This document shows positions 45,963 to 56,938 of a stretch of 64,000 nt of DNA, one piece after another. The stretch is from Pseudomonas oryzicola (GTDB lineage: Bacteria; Pseudomonadota; Gammaproteobacteria; Pseudomonadales; Pseudomonadaceae). Position 1 is the stretch's first letter. Each line of letters opens with the position of its first letter. Under the pieces are notes generated by a model. It ran no database searches, was not told the DNA's origin, and saw only the letters and a program-made list of their open reading frames with translations. The DNA lies in NCBI RefSeq assembly GCF_014269185.2, contig NZ_JABWRZ020000001.1, forward strand, positions 1,327,001 to 1,391,000, in the 5' to 3' direction. Both the position numbers and the translations under genes were made by a program.

Positions 45963-47501
45963 TCAGGCTGCCTGGACGCGGGCCTGATTTTGCGCGCGCT
46001 GCTGCAGGTAATCCTTAAGCAATTGCTGTTCATTCGCGCTGGTGAACAGCCCCAGCTTGGTGCGACGCCAGAGGATATCGTCGGCGTCGCACGCCCACTC
46101 CTGATCGCACAGGTATTCCACCTCGCGGCCGAACAACCCGCCGCCGAGTGGCTGGCCCAAGTCTTCCGGCCCATGCACACCGTCGAGCAATTGCCACACG
46201 CGGTAGCCATAGGTAAGTGCCCAGCGTTTGGCAATGTCTACAGGCAGCCAGCCGCAGCGCGCCAGTACGGCATCCACCAGCGCTTGTACGCTCGTCATGT
46301 TTTCACCACCCGGCAGCGGCGCATGGGCCGTCCAGCTGCCACGCATCTGCGGAAAATGTGGCTTGAGTTCGGCCATGGCCGATTCGGCCAACTTGCGGTA
46401 GGTGGTCAGCTTGCCGCCGAACACTGACAGTAACGGTGCCTGGCCTTCGCTGGCGGACAACGCCAGGGTGTAGTCGCGGGTCACTGCCGAAGGGTTGTCA
46501 GATTCGTCATTACACAGCGGGCGAACGCCGGAGTAACTGTGCACGATATCGCTGCGACCGAGTTGATGATTGAAGTGCTCGTTGACCACTTTCAGCAGGT
46601 AGTCGGTCTCTTGTTCGGTAATTGCCACCTTGGCCGGGTCGCCGCTGTATTCGCGGTCGGTGGTGCCGATCAGGGTGAAGCGTTCCAGATATGGAATGCA
46701 GAACACGATCCGCTGGTCTTCGTTCTGCAGAATATAGGCGTGTTCGCCTTCGTACAGGCGCGGCACGATGATGTGGCTGCCCTGGATCAGGCGGATGCCG
46801 TAAGGGGCTTCGAGCTTCAGGTCATCCTTGATGAAGCTGGCAACCCATGGGCCTGCGGCGTTGACCAGGGCACGGGCACGAATGCTCTGCAGACTGCCGT
46901 CGGCGTGTTGCAGATGTACCTGCCACAGGCCGTCCACGCGCTCGGCGCGCAAGCAGCGGGTATGGGTGTGGATATGCGCGCCGCGTTCGCGCGCAGCCAT
47001 GGCGTTCAGCACTACCAGGCGGGCGTCATCGACGGCGCAATCGGCATACTCGAAACCGCGGGTGATGGCCGGCTTGAGTGGGTAGCCCGGGCCGAAGCGC
47101 AGGCTGCGCGATGCACCCAGGCGCTTGCGCTTGCCCAGGTGGTCATAAAGGAACAGGCCGGCGCGGATCATCCAGGTCGGGCGCAAGTGTGGGCGGTGGG
47201 GGAGCACGAAACGCATCGGCCTGACGATGTGCGGGGCCTTTGCCAGCAGCACTTCGCGCTCGGCCAGCGCTTCACGCACCAGGCGGAATTCATAGTGTTC
47301 CAGGTAGCGCAAGCCGCCGTGGATCAATTTGCTGCTGGCCGAGGAGGTGTGCTGGGCCAGGTCGTCCTTTTCGCAGAGGAATACCTTGAGGCCGCGCCCG
47401 GCGGCGTCGGCAGCGATGCCCACGCCATTGATGCCGCCACCGATCACGGCGAGGTCATAGCAGTCGGCGAGTGGGGGCTGAGACGAAACGGGCTGGGACA
47501 C
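45963..47501 (-). CDS. glpD: Aerobic glycerol-3-phosphate dehydrogenase
   Basis: Membrane-associated flavoenzyme that oxidises glycerol 3-phosphate to dihydroxyacetone phosphate and reduces ubiquinone. 512 residues from a GTG at 47501: AGGAGG lies 8 bases upstream, whereas the ATG at 47543 has no Shine-Dalgarno and would put operator DNA into the coding sequence. The FAD motif VIGGGINGVG is near residue 19, SSASSKLIHGGLRYLE follows, and GGKLTTYRKLAE lies later. Last gene of the glpFKRD cluster. Confidence 0.94.
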   Translation of the reverse strand: MSQPVSSQPPLADCYDLAVIGGGINGVGIAADAAGRGLKVFLCEKDDLAQHTSSASSKLIHGGLRYLEHYEFRLVREALAEREVLLAKAPHIVRPMRFVLPHRPHLRPTWMIRAGLFLYDHLGKRKRLGASRSLRFGPGYPLKPAITRGFEYADCAVDDARLVVLNAMAARERGAHIHTHTRCLRAERVDGLWQVHLQHADGSLQSIRARALVNAAGPWVASFIKDDLKLEAPYGIRLIQGSHIIVPRLYEGEHAYILQNEDQRIVFCIPYLERFTLIGTTDREYSGDPAKVAITEQETDYLLKVVNEHFNHQLGRSDIVHSYSGVRPLCNDESDNPSAVTRDYTLALSASEGQAPLLSVFGGKLTTYRKLAESAMAELKPHFPQMRGSWTAHAPLPGGENMTSVQALVDAVLARCGWLPVDIAKRWALTYGYRVWQLLDGVHGPEDLGQPLGGGLFGREVEYLCDQEWACDADDILWRRTKLGLFTSANEQQLLKDYLQQRAQNQARVQAA

Positions 47502-47521
47502 GGGCAAGGCCTCCTGGGCGC

Positions 47522-47563
47522 TGTTCACATCGAATATGAACATTGATGTTCGTTTTCGAAAAT
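47522..47563 (-). promoter_or_regulatory. Paired GlpR-type operators ahead of glpD
   Basis: ATGTTCGTTTTCGAAAAT (47546-47563) matches a TTCG-N4-CGAA GlpR operator. TGTTCACATCGAATATGAACA (47522-47542) is a second inverted repeat with TGTTCA/TGAACA ends. Both are just upstream of the GTG start proposed for glpD, where repressor binding would block transcription until glycerol 3-phosphate accumulates. Confidence 0.65.
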
Positions 47564-47676
47564 ACTAGCGCAATAGAACGCCAGTCGCCAGTCAGTCTTT
47601 ATAGAAAAAACTGATCAGATGACAATGAAGTGAACATTTACGAAAATGGCGGGCCCTTGCACAGCCCGCTGGCGGC

Positions 47677-48432
47677 TCAGACCACCTCGAGGCGGATCTT
47701 GTATTGGTTGAGCAACTGGGTGAGGGCGGGGGTAGGTGTCTGGTCGGTGACCAGGCAATCGACCAGGCTGATCGAGCCCAGGCGAACCATGGCGTTGCGC
47801 CCGAACTTGCTGGAGTCGGCGGCGAGGATCACCTGGCGGGCATTGGCGATGATCGCCTGGGAGACCCGCACTTCCTGGTAGTCGAAGTCGAGCAGGCTGC
47901 CGTCTTCGTCGATGCCGCTGATGCCTACCAGGGCAAAGTCGACCTTGAACTGGTTGATGAAGTCGACACTGGCCTGGCCAACCACGCCACCGTCGCGACG
48001 CACCGTGCCCCCGGCCACCAGCACTTCGAAATCATCCTTGGCGGCAAGGATGGCGGCGACATGCAGGTTGTTGGTGATGACTTTCAGGTGGTTGTGGTTG
48101 AGCAGCGCCCGGGCGATGGATTCGGTGGTGGTGCCGATGTTGATGAACAGCGAGGCATGGTCGGGGATCTGCCGGGCCACGGCTTCGGCGATGCGTTGCT
48201 TCTCGTCGCGCATCTGGTCGGCGCGCATCGCATAGGCGGTGTTCTCGATACTCGAATCATAGGCCGCGCCGCCATGGTAACGGCGCAGCAGGTTGAGCTC
48301 GGCAAGCTGATTGATATCACGGCGGATAGTCTGCGGAGTGACGACGAACAGCTGCGCCATTTCTTCGATACTGACGTAACCACGCTCGCGCACCAGTTCG
48401 AGAATTTGTTGCTGGCGGGGGGGCAGATTCAT
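47677..48432 (-). CDS. glpR: Glycerol-3-phosphate regulon repressor
   Basis: DeoR-family repressor of the glycerol genes, released by glycerol 3-phosphate. 251 residues: N-terminal winged helix ([20 protein letters not shown]) and a DeoRC sugar-phosphate domain with [21 protein letters not shown] precedes the ATG at 48432. Sits between glpK and glpD in the same direction, but REP-like DNA separates it from glpK. Confidence 0.95.
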   Translation of the reverse strand: MNLPPRQQQILELVRERGYVSIEEMAQLFVVTPQTIRRDINQLAELNLLRRYHGGAAYDSSIENTAYAMRADQMRDEKQRIAEAVARQIPDHASLFINIGTTTESIARALLNHNHLKVITNNLHVAAILAAKDDFEVLVAGGTVRRDGGVVGQASVDFINQFKVDFALVGISGIDEDGSLLDFDYQEVRVSQAIIANARQVILAADSSKFGRNAMVRLGSISLVDCLVTDQTPTPALTQLLNQYKIRLEVV

Positions 48433-48505
48433 GGGCGGTCCTTTGGGGCTGCCGGACAAATGCTGCAATGATGCCGTAGGACGCGGACTACGACCAGTAG
48501 CCTAT

Positions 48506-48613
48506 AGGGGCGGCCTTGGGTCGCGACAGGGCCGCAAAGCGGCCCTGCCAGCAGAAGCTGAAGGGGTGTGGCCGCTTCGCGTCCCTAATGCGGCACAAGG
48601 CCGCTCTTGCAGA
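48506..48613. repeat. REP-like palindromic DNA between glpK and glpR
   Basis: Several palindromes occur in the 212-bp gap. The best is CAGGGCCGC-AAA-GCGGCCCTG (48527-48547), a perfect 9-bp stem. GGCGGCCTTGGGTCGCGACA and CGGCACAAGGCCGCTCTTGC copy parts of the REP consensus in opposite orientations. It may uncouple glpK from glpR expression. Confidence 0.7.
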
Positions 48614-48644
48614 GACCGCGACGGCGGCACCCTTTGATGCGCAA

Positions 48645-50171
<1,527 letters not shown>

Positions 50172-50195
50172 TCAGGGCGGGGCGTGATGCCGTCA

Positions 50196-51047
50196 TCAAT
50201 TGACTTGAGTATCGCCCTGGCGATTGTCGTTTGTCTCAGGGTTCACGGCGGCTGCCATCGGCAGGTTACGGGCGATAAGGCCGCGATAGGCCGCGGCGCC
50301 CGCGCAGGCGCCGAGTATTGGTGCGAACACCGGAACCAGGAAATAAGGCATGTCCCGACCGCCAGTGAAGGCGATTTCGCCCCAACCGGCCAGGAACGTC
50401 ATGAGTTTTGGCCCGAAATCGCGGGCCGGGTTCATGGCGAAGCCGGTCAGCGGGCCCATGGCACTGCCGATGACGGCGATCAGCAGGCCGATCAGCAGCG
50501 GAGCCATGGCACCACGTGGCAGGCCGTTGCTGTCGTCGGTCAGGGCCATGATCACGGCCATCAGGATGGCGGTGATGATCACTTCGACGAGGAACGCCTG
50601 GCCGGTGGACAGCGATGGGTGCGGGTAGGTGGAGAACACCGAGGCCAGTTCGAGGCTGGCTTCGCTACCGCGCAACATGGCATGGGCCTGTTCGAAATCG
50701 AAGAACAGGTTGCTGTACAGGCTATAGACCAGCGCCGCACCACAGAATGCGCCGCAAACCTGGGCCAGCATGTAGAAGGGCAGTTTGCGCTTGTCGAAAC
50801 CGGCGAACAGGGTGAGGGCGATGCTCACCGCCGGGTTCAGGTGCGCGCCGGAAATGCCGGCGGTGAGGTAGATCGCCATGCTGACGCCCACGCCCCAGAT
50901 GATACTGATTTCCCATAGGCCGAAGCTGGCACCCGCGACCTTGAGCGCGGCGACGCAGCCAGTACCGAAGAAGATGAGCAGGGCGGTGCCGAGGAATTCG
51001 GCCAGGCATTGGCTGGACAGCGTGGGTTGGCGTAGAGCAGTCGTCAT
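50196..51047 (-). CDS. glpF: Glycerol uptake facilitator (aquaglyceroporin)
   Basis: Channel for glycerol across the inner membrane. 283 residues, six membrane helices, and the two half-helix signatures NPA at 71-73 (AHLNPAVS) and 206-208 (FAMNPARD). First gene of glpF-glpK; the 51-bp gap to glpK contains no terminator. Confidence 0.96.
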   Translation of the reverse strand: MTTALRQPTLSSQCLAEFLGTALLIFFGTGCVAALKVAGASFGLWEISIIWGVGVSMAIYLTAGISGAHLNPAVSIALTLFAGFDKRKLPFYMLAQVCGAFCGAALVYSLYSNLFFDFEQAHAMLRGSEASLELASVFSTYPHPSLSTGQAFLVEVIITAILMAVIMALTDDSNGLPRGAMAPLLIGLLIAVIGSAMGPLTGFAMNPARDFGPKLMTFLAGWGEIAFTGGRDMPYFLVPVFAPILGACAGAAAYRGLIARNLPMAAAVNPETNDNRQGDTQVN

Positions 51048-51350
51048 GTATGACCTCGTTTTTGTTTTGTTGTGAGGCGCTTGGCGCTCGACAGCAAAGC
51101 CCGGAGTCGATCCCCATTGAATCCGGGCCGATATGGGAAACGCACCTTAAAAGTGCATCACTTATTCAGAAACGAAAAAATATAGACAAGAAACGCTGAT
51201 GTCAAAGGTCGAAAGTGAACGGCAAGTCACGATTTGGCCGCTTGTTTGAGGTGCGGACACCGTGCTAGACGGTCGCGTTCGCCATACGCTGGCTGCGCTG
51301 CGGGAATTGCCCTAAAGTAGCCGCCGAGCCGTCTCGACCGGAGCCCCTGC
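51048..51350. promoter_or_regulatory. glpF/ybaK divergent promoter region with a GlpR-like site
   Basis: This 303-bp gap has no gene. TTATTCAGAAACGAAAAAATAT (starting 51162) aligns with the glpD operator as TTC-x-N4-CGAAAA, so it is a plausible GlpR site for glpF. The ybaK side has a short AT-rich stretch (CCTAAAGTAG) but no clear promoter. Confidence 0.45.
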
Positions 51351-51821
51351 ATGACCCCCGCCCTAGACCTGTTGAAGAAACACCGCGCGGAACACCGTGT
51401 GCACAGTTACGAACATGACCCAAAGTCGGCGTCCTACGGCCTGGAAGCGGCGGAAAAACTCGGGCTCGACCCGCAGCAGGTGTTCAAGACCTTGCTGGCG
51501 AGCAGCGAGAAAGGCGAGTTGCTGGTGGCCGTGGTGCCCGTGGTCGGCACCCTGGACCTCAAGGCTCTGGCCCATGCCGCCGGGGTGAAGAAGTGCGAGA
51601 TGGCCGACCCGGCGGTGGCACAGCGTGCCACCGGCTATCTGGTGGGTGGCATCAGCCCGTTGGGGCAGAAGAAGCGCCTGCGGACCTTTATCGATGACTC
51701 GGCGCAGCAGTTTGCGACCATCCATGTCAGTGCTGGGCGGCGTGGGCTGGAAGTGGAATTGGCGGCGGCGGTACTGGCCGAATATACCCAGGGCAAGTTT
51801 GCCGGTATCGGTCGGGGCTGA
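51351..51821 (+). CDS. ybaK: Cys-tRNA(Pro)/Cys-tRNA(Cys) deacylase YbaK
   Basis: Trans-editing enzyme that clears tRNAPro misloaded with cysteine. 156 residues; conserved K46-region FKTLLA, the [20 protein letters not shown] core and [14 protein letters not shown] near residue 100 are all present. Stands alone, with REP-like DNA downstream. Confidence 0.93.
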   Translation: MTPALDLLKKHRAEHRVHSYEHDPKSASYGLEAAEKLGLDPQQVFKTLLASSEKGELLVAVVPVVGTLDLKALAHAAGVKKCEMADPAVAQRATGYLVGGISPLGQKKRLRTFIDDSAQQFATIHVSAGRRGLEVELAAAVLAEYTQGKFAGIGRG

Positions 51822-51828
51822 GATTTTG

Positions 51829-51935
51829 CGGCTGCTGCGCAGCCCATCACGATACCAGGCCGCTCTTATAGCGGGCGCGATCGCCTGGAGGAGTGGCCTT
51901 GTGTCGCTATGGGCCGCAAAGCGGCCCCCGAGGAT
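51829..51935. repeat. REP-like palindromes downstream of ybaK
   Basis: The 119-bp convergent gap contains GCGGCTGCTGCGCAGCC, GGCCGCTCTTATAGCGGGCGCG and GGGCCGCAAAGCGGCCC (around 51911-51928, a near-perfect hairpin). This fits a degraded REP pair between converging genes. Confidence 0.65.
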
Positions 51936-51940
51936 TCGAA

Positions 51941-53050
51941 TCAGGTCGCCGAACTGTAGCGGCGGACACCATTGTCCTGCTGCGGCAACTGCGCCGCCAC
52001 ACTGCCCGGTACCGGGAACAGCACCAGGTGGTCGGCCTTCACCGCGATCCCCACATCGTCACCGACCTGGTGGTCGCTATGGCTGGGGAAGATCGCTTCG
52101 AGCTGGCTGCCGGTGGGCAGTTGCAGGCGGTAGAGCGTCGACGCCCCCAGGAAACTCTTGCCGATGATATTGGCCTGCAGTGCGCTGCCTGGTGCATGCA
52201 CGATATCGTCAGGGCGCAGCAGGACATCCACCGAACTGCCCGGAGCCATGATGTAGGCTCGGTTGCCACGCAGCTCACCCAGTTCGGTATTGACCGCCTC
52301 GTGGCTGCTCATCTGCCCACGGATGAAATACCCCTGGCCGATGAAACTGGCCACGAATGGCGTCTGCGGCTCGTGGTAAAGGTTGTACGGCGTATCCCAT
52401 TGCTCCAGGCGGCCTTCCTTGAACACGCCGACCTGGTCGCTGACGGCAAAGGCTTCCTCTTGATCATGGGTAACCAGGATGGCGCTGGTGCCACGACTCT
52501 TGAGGATGTCGCGAACTTCATGGCTCAGGCGCCGACGCAATTCCACATCGAGGTTGGAGAACGGCTCGTCGAGCAGTAGCAATTGTGGCTCGGGCGCCAA
52601 TGCACGGGCCAGTGCGACCCGTTGTTGTTGCCCACCGGACAGTTCATGCGGATAGCGCCCGCCCAGGCCGCCCAGCTTGACCAGCTCGAGCATCTCTTCG
52701 ATGACTTCGGCCTGGCGTGGGTGCTTGGCGATGCCGAAGGCAATGTTCTGGGCCACGGTCAGGTGCGGGAATAGCGCGTAGTCCTGGAAAACCATGCCGA
52801 TGCGGCGTTTTTCCGGGGCCAGTGTGAACCCGGCCCGGGAAATGACCTCGCCGGCCAGCTGGATTTCGCCCTCGTGCACCGGCTCGAAACCGGCGATCGC
52901 GCGCAGGGTGGTGGTCTTGCCACAACCGGAGGAACCCAGCAGGCAACCGATGTCGCCTGCGTTAAGGTGCAGGTTGAGGTTCTGGACGATGCGCTGGTCG
53001 CCATAGCCGCAGGCGAGGTTGCGCAGGTTGAGCAGTAAGGGTTGACTCAT
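51941..53050 (-). CDS. ABC transporter ATP-binding protein (FbpC/PotA type) without partners
   Basis: 369 residues: Walker [10 protein letters not shown] near 39-47, Q-loop FQDYALFPH, signature LSGGQQQR, Walker [14 protein letters not shown]-loop VTHDQEE, then a TOBE-type C-terminal domain. That architecture belongs to ferric-iron, spermidine or sulfate importers, yet no permease or binding-protein gene is adjacent. It overlaps the 3' end of argF by 4 bp, so it should be co-transcribed with arginine synthesis. Confidence 0.88.
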   Translation of the reverse strand: MSQPLLLNLRNLACGYGDQRIVQNLNLHLNAGDIGCLLGSSGCGKTTTLRAIAGFEPVHEGEIQLAGEVISRAGFTLAPEKRRIGMVFQDYALFPHLTVAQNIAFGIAKHPRQAEVIEEMLELVKLGGLGGRYPHELSGGQQQRVALARALAPEPQLLLLDEPFSNLDVELRRRLSHEVRDILKSRGTSAILVTHDQEEAFAVSDQVGVFKEGRLEQWDTPYNLYHEPQTPFVASFIGQGYFIRGQMSSHEAVNTELGELRGNRAYIMAPGSSVDVLLRPDDIVHAPGSALQANIIGKSFLGASTLYRLQLPTGSQLEAIFPSHSDHQVGDDVGIAVKADHLVLFPVPGSVAAQLPQQDNGVRRYSSAT

Positions 53051-53967
53051 GCGTGGTGGTAAGCCGGTTCGACAAGGAATTCGAGAAGGGCCTTCTGTGC
53101 ATGCAGGCGGTTTTCAGCCTGGTCCCAGGCGACCGAACGTGGGTCGTCGAGCAGGTCATGGCTGATTTCCTCGCCACGATGGGCTGGCAGGCAGTGCATG
53201 AACAGGGCGTCAGGTGCCGCCAGGTCGAGCAGTTCGCGGGTGACCTGGTAGGGCGCGAAATGCGCCAGGCGCCGTGCAGTTTCCTCCTCCTGGCCCATCG
53301 AAGTCCAGACATCGGTGGTAACCAGATGAGCGCCGCGCACGGCTTCCTTCGGGTCGCGGACGATCTGCACGTGGTCGCCGCCGATAGCCATGAAGCGCGG
53401 GTCCGGTTCGTAACCTTGCGGGCAGGCGATGCGCAGCTGGAAATCGAACTGCCTGGCCGCCTCGATATACGAGTTGCACATGTTGAAGCCGTCACCGATC
53501 CAGGCCACGGTCTTGCCCTGGATCGACCCGCGCTGTTCGAGGAACGTCTGCATGTCGGCCAGCAATTGGCACGGGTGCGATTCGTCGGACAGGGCGTTGA
53601 TCACCGGCACGCGCGAATTGGCGGCGAATTCGGTGAGGGTGCTGTGGGCATGGGTACGAATCATGACCACGTCGAGCATGCTCGACAGCACGATGGCGCT
53701 GTCGGCGATCGGCTCGCCACGGCCCAGCTGGGTGTCGCGCGGTGAAAGGAAGATGGCCTGGCCGCCGAGCTGGATCATGCCGGCCTCGAACGACACCCGG
53801 GTACGCGTCGAGGATTTCTCGAAGATCATGCCCAGTACGCGGTTCTTCAGGGGCTCGAACAGCACGCCTCGCTTGCGCAGGTCCTTCAGCTCGATGCCGC
53901 GGCGGATCACACCGAGCAATTCGTCGGTGGTGAAGTCCAGCAGGGAGAGAAAGTGCCTAGCGCTCAT
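53047..53967 (-). CDS. argF: Ornithine carbamoyltransferase, anabolic
   Basis: Makes citrulline from ornithine and carbamoyl phosphate in arginine synthesis. 306 residues with the carbamoyl-phosphate motif S53-R57 (STRTR), the ornithine-side motif HCLPAHRG near residue 262 and HPCQ.LAD. Preceded by a promoter embedded in tandem ArgR-type sites, which marks it as the biosynthetic rather than the deiminase-pathway enzyme. Confidence 0.94.
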   Translation of the reverse strand: MSARHFLSLLDFTTDELLGVIRRGIELKDLRKRGVLFEPLKNRVLGMIFEKSSTRTRVSFEAGMIQLGGQAIFLSPRDTQLGRGEPIADSAIVLSSMLDVVMIRTHAHSTLTEFAANSRVPVINALSDESHPCQLLADMQTFLEQRGSIQGKTVAWIGDGFNMCNSYIEAARQFDFQLRIACPQGYEPDPRFMAIGGDHVQIVRDPKEAVRGAHLVTTDVWTSMGQEEETARRLAHFAPYQVTRELLDLAAPDALFMHCLPAHRGEEISHDLLDDPRSVAWDQAENRLHAQKALLEFLVEPAYHHA

Positions 53968-54034
53968 GATTGACTACCTTATCTGCAACGGTATGCAGGT
54001 CGACCGTATGGTTTTTTTGACAACGGGAGTGACC

Positions 54035-54050
54035 TGCGGCGTAAGCCGCA
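54035..54050. promoter_or_regulatory. Stem-loop in the argF leader
   Basis: TGCGGC-GTAA-GCCGCA is a perfect 6-bp stem with a four-base loop, within the 5' untranslated leader predicted from the promoter upstream. Function unknown. Confidence 0.4.
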
Positions 54051-54072
54051 CGGAGGCGGACGAAATAGGGAA

Positions 54073-54109
54073 AGGCGCAATACTATAAGTAAATGTCGCC
54101 TGAAGCCAA
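54073..54109 (-). promoter_or_regulatory. argF promoter inside tandem ArgR sites
   Basis: On the minus strand a -35 TTGGCT (54104-54109) and a -10 TATAGT (54082-54087) are 16 bp apart. On the plus strand two half-sites match the Pseudomonas ArgR consensus TGTCGC-N8-AA: a perfect TGTCGC at 54094 and AGGCGC at 54073, exactly 21 bp apart, covering the whole promoter. This predicts repression by ArgR plus arginine. Confidence 0.8.
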
Positions 54110-54345
54110 GAGGGGAAACAGCAGCTCAGCGCCAAAGGGTGTTGCAAGGGGTGTATTGACCGACGGACAGTGCTGTTTTTTATTTGCTACAGAGGGTTGT
54201 ACACGGCTTGCTGGCAGGTTGGCAAATGGCTGTCGCAAATCGTGTGCCTGATGTCGGTGGATTCATATCGCGAAGTGCGCTGGTCGGGGGCGCGCGCCCG
54301 GGCGCATAGTCGGGGTTCGTCCATTACAACAAGGCAGAGGCGGCC

Positions 54346-56454
54346 ATGACCAAGACCCTGCATCACCGTGCCTGTCACCTGTGCGAGGCGATCTGCGGGC
54401 TGAACATCGAAGTCAGCCATGACGACGGCGAACGGGCGCAGATCCATTCGATCAAGGGCGACCCGCAGGATCCATTCAGCCGTGGCCATGTCTGCCCCAA
54501 GGCAGTGGCCCTGCAGGATATCCAGAACGACCCCGACCGCCTGCGCCAGCCGCACAAGCGGGTCGGTGACCGTTGGCTCGCCATCGGCTGGGACGAGGCC
54601 TTTGCCCTGGCCGCCGACAGGTTGTGGGCGATCCAGCAGGCCCATGGGCGCAATGCCGTTGCGGTCTACCAGGGCAACCCGAGCGTGCACAACTACGGTT
54701 TGATGACCCACAGCAATTACTTCCTCGGCTTGCTGAAGACCCGCAACCGCTTCTCTGCCACCTCGGTTGACCAACTGCCGCAACACCTGGTCAGCCATCT
54801 GATCTATGGCCATGGCCTGCTGTTGCCGATCCCGGATATCGACCATACCAGCTTCATGCTGATCCTCGGCGGCAATCCGTTGGCCTCCAATGGCAGCATC
54901 ATGACGGTGCCGGACGTGGAAAAACGCCTGAATGCCTTGCAAGCCCGGGGCGGGCGCCTGGTTGTGGTGGACCCGCGCCGCAGCGAAACAGCAGCGATGG
55001 CCGACAGCCATCTGTTCATCCGCCCAGGCGGGGACGCGGCGCTGTTGTGTGGCTTGCTCAACACCCTGTTCGAAGAAGGCCTGGCGCGCGGCTCGCATTT
55101 GCCGGTCGCAGGCCTGCAGCAGGTGCGCGAAGCGATCGCGCCGTTCAATGCCGAGGCCATGAGCGCGCACTGTGGCATTGCCGCAGCAGACATTCGCCAG
55201 TTGGCTCGGGATTTCGCGGCGGCCGACAAGGCGGTGTGTTACGGCCGCATGGGCGTTTCGACTCAGGCGTTCGGCACCCTCTGTCATTGGCTGGTGCAGT
55301 TGATCAACCTGGTGACCGGCAATCTCGACCGTGAAGGCGGTGCGTTGTGCACCGAGCCTGCCGTCGACCTGGTGGCGAGCACCTCCGGTGGCCATTTCAA
55401 CGCCTGGCAGAGTCGCGTGTCGGGCTTGCCCGAATACGGCGGCGAGTTGCCCGTGGCAGCCCTGGCCGAAGAAATGCTGACACCCGGCGATGGGCAGGTG
55501 CGCGCCCTGGTGACGGTAGCCGGCAACCCGGTGCTGTCCACGCCTAACGGCCGCCAGCTGGATGCGGCACTTGAAGGGCTGGAGTTCATGCTCTGCATCG
55601 ACCTGTACATCAACGAGACGACCCGCCATGCCGATCTGATCCTGCCTTCCACCTCGGCGCTGGAAAACGATCATTACGACACCACGTTCAATCTGCTGGC
55701 GGTGCGCAACGTGACCCGTTTCAACCGGGCAATCCTGGCAAAACCGGAGGGGGCGTTGCACGACTGGGAGATCTTCGTCGGCCTGGCCCAGGCGTTTGCC
55801 AGGCGCGCCGGGCTTGAATTGAAACCGACCCAGACGCCGGCGCAGCTGATTGACCTGGCTTTGCGCAAGGGGCCCTATGGCGAAGCGACGCCCTGGCAGC
55901 TTTCGCTGGCAACACTGGACCAGCACCCGCATGGCCTGGACCTGGGGCCGTTGCGTGCCAACCTTGCAGCGCGCCTGGCGACCACCAGCAAGGCGGTCGA
56001 AGCAGCACCGCCTGTGCTGCTGGATGACCTGCATCGCCTGGCGCAACAGCCCGCACCGACAGCGGGCGAACTGCTGCTGATCGGCCGCCGTCACGTGCGC
56101 AGCAACAACTCGTGGATGCACAACTTCCACCGCCTGGTGAAGGGCAAGCCGCGCCATCAACTGCTGATGCATCCACAGGACCTGCAGCAGCGGCAATTGC
56201 AGGATGGCCAGCGAGTACGTATTCGTTCGCGCACTGGCACGCTGGAGGTTGAAGTTCAGGCTTGTGACGACATCATGCCGGGTGTAGTCAGCCTGCCCCA
56301 TGGCTTTGGCCATGCGCGGCATGGCGTGCAGCTGCAGGTAGCCCGGGCGCAACCAGGCGTGAGCGCAAACGACCTCACCGACGAGCACCTGCGTGACCGG
56401 GTTTCCGGCAATGCAGCGCTCAATGGCGTACCCGTGCAGATCGAGGCCGCGTAG
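54346..56454 (+). CDS. Molybdopterin oxidoreductase, stand-alone (formate-dehydrogenase-like)
   Basis: 702 residues. An N-terminal [4Fe-4S] motif is formed by C10, C13, C17 and C50 (CHLCEAIC...HVCPKA); central domains bind bis-MGD cofactor (GGNPLASNGS, VVVDPRRSETAAMAD, DLILPSTSALENDHYDTTFN), and a C-terminal molydopterin-dinucleotide domain follows (RIRSRTGTLEVEVQ, GVVSLPHGFGHAR). By eye, VSH at 149-151 aligns with the VCH/VUH Mo-ligand of formate dehydrogenases, so the ligand may be S150 rather than Cys or Sec. No signal peptide, electron-transfer subunit or chaperone gene is near, so it is probably cytoplasmic and its partner is unknown. Confidence 0.85.
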   Translation: MTKTLHHRACHLCEAICGLNIEVSHDDGERAQIHSIKGDPQDPFSRGHVCPKAVALQDIQNDPDRLRQPHKRVGDRWLAIGWDEAFALAADRLWAIQQAHGRNAVAVYQGNPSVHNYGLMTHSNYFLGLLKTRNRFSATSVDQLPQHLVSHLIYGHGLLLPIPDIDHTSFMLILGGNPLASNGSIMTVPDVEKRLNALQARGGRLVVVDPRRSETAAMADSHLFIRPGGDAALLCGLLNTLFEEGLARGSHLPVAGLQQVREAIAPFNAEAMSAHCGIAAADIRQLARDFAAADKAVCYGRMGVSTQAFGTLCHWLVQLINLVTGNLDREGGALCTEPAVDLVASTSGGHFNAWQSRVSGLPEYGGELPVAALAEEMLTPGDGQVRALVTVAGNPVLSTPNGRQLDAALEGLEFMLCIDLYINETTRHADLILPSTSALENDHYDTTFNLLAVRNVTRFNRAILAKPEGALHDWEIFVGLAQAFARRAGLELKPTQTPAQLIDLALRKGPYGEATPWQLSLATLDQHPHGLDLGPLRANLAARLATTSKAVEAAPPVLLDDLHRLAQQPAPTAGELLLIGRRHVRSNNSWMHNFHRLVKGKPRHQLLMHPQDLQQRQLQDGQRVRIRSRTGTLEVEVQACDDIMPGVVSLPHGFGHARHGVQLQVARAQPGVSANDLTDEHLRDRVSGNAALNGVPVQIEAA

Positions 56455-56545
56455 GGAACGGTAAGGCCGAGCATGCTGCTCGGCTTTCCGTTACAATGCC
56501 TCACCGTGCCGACGATCGCGTCGGAAAGTTCAGCCGAGGTGCTAC

Positions 56546-56881
56546 ATGGATATCATCGAAACGATCAAAGAGCAGATTGCCAACAACACCATTCTGCTTT
56601 ACATGAAAGGCTCGCCGAATGCCCCGCAGTGTGGCTTCTCTGCGCGTGCATCGCAGGCCGTGATGGGTTGTGGCGAGAAGTTCGCCTACGTCGACATCCT
56701 GCAGAACCCGGAAATTCGCGCCAACCTGCCAAAATATGCCAACTGGCCGACTTTCCCGCAGCTGTGGGTAGCCGGTGAGCTGGTTGGCGGTAGCGACATC
56801 ATGCTGGAAATGTTCGAGAAGGGCGAGCTGCAGGCCCTGATCAAGGACGCGGCTGCCAAGGCCAAGGCTTCTGAAGCCTGA
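56546..56881 (+). CDS. grxD: Monothiol glutaredoxin Grx4 (GrxD)
   Basis: Carrier of [2Fe-2S] clusters between the assembly machinery and targets. 111 residues; the CGFS active site begins at C29 after the KGSPNAPQ stretch, and WPTFPQLWV and GGSDI bind glutathione. Preceded by a clear Shine-Dalgarno-like AGGTG. Its terminator is shared with the convergent bfr. Confidence 0.96.
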   Translation: MDIIETIKEQIANNTILLYMKGSPNAPQCGFSARASQAVMGCGEKFAYVDILQNPEIRANLPKYANWPTFPQLWVAGELVGGSDIMLEMFEKGELQALIKDAAAKAKASEA

Positions 56882-56892
56882 TTTTCCGGCAA

Positions 56893-56929
56893 GCATGAAA
56901 AAACCCGCTGAGTGCGGGTTTTTTCATGC
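56893..56929. terminator. Bidirectional terminator between grxD and bfr
   Basis: GCATGAAAAAACCCGC pairs with GCGGGTTTTTTCATGC around TGAGT. The core GC stem is flanked by A-tract and T-tract, so it can stop transcription from both sides. Confidence 0.93.
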
Positions 56930-56938
56930 GCCGGATAT

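Larger units (their letters stand above)
53968..54345. other. 378-bp divergent spacer, argF / molybdoenzyme
   Basis: Besides the argF control elements listed separately, it holds the upstream region of the molybdopterin oxidoreductase. A TTGACC near 54156 followed 17 bp later by TTTATT could be its promoter. No gene is seen. Confidence 0.5.

Noticed and set aside
54187..56388. A 733-codon open frame on the minus strand opposite the molybdoenzyme
   Set aside because: Shadow of a GC-rich gene: its residues are low complexity (Gln, His, Arg rich) and match no family, while the plus strand carries clear Fe-S and Mo-cofactor motifs.
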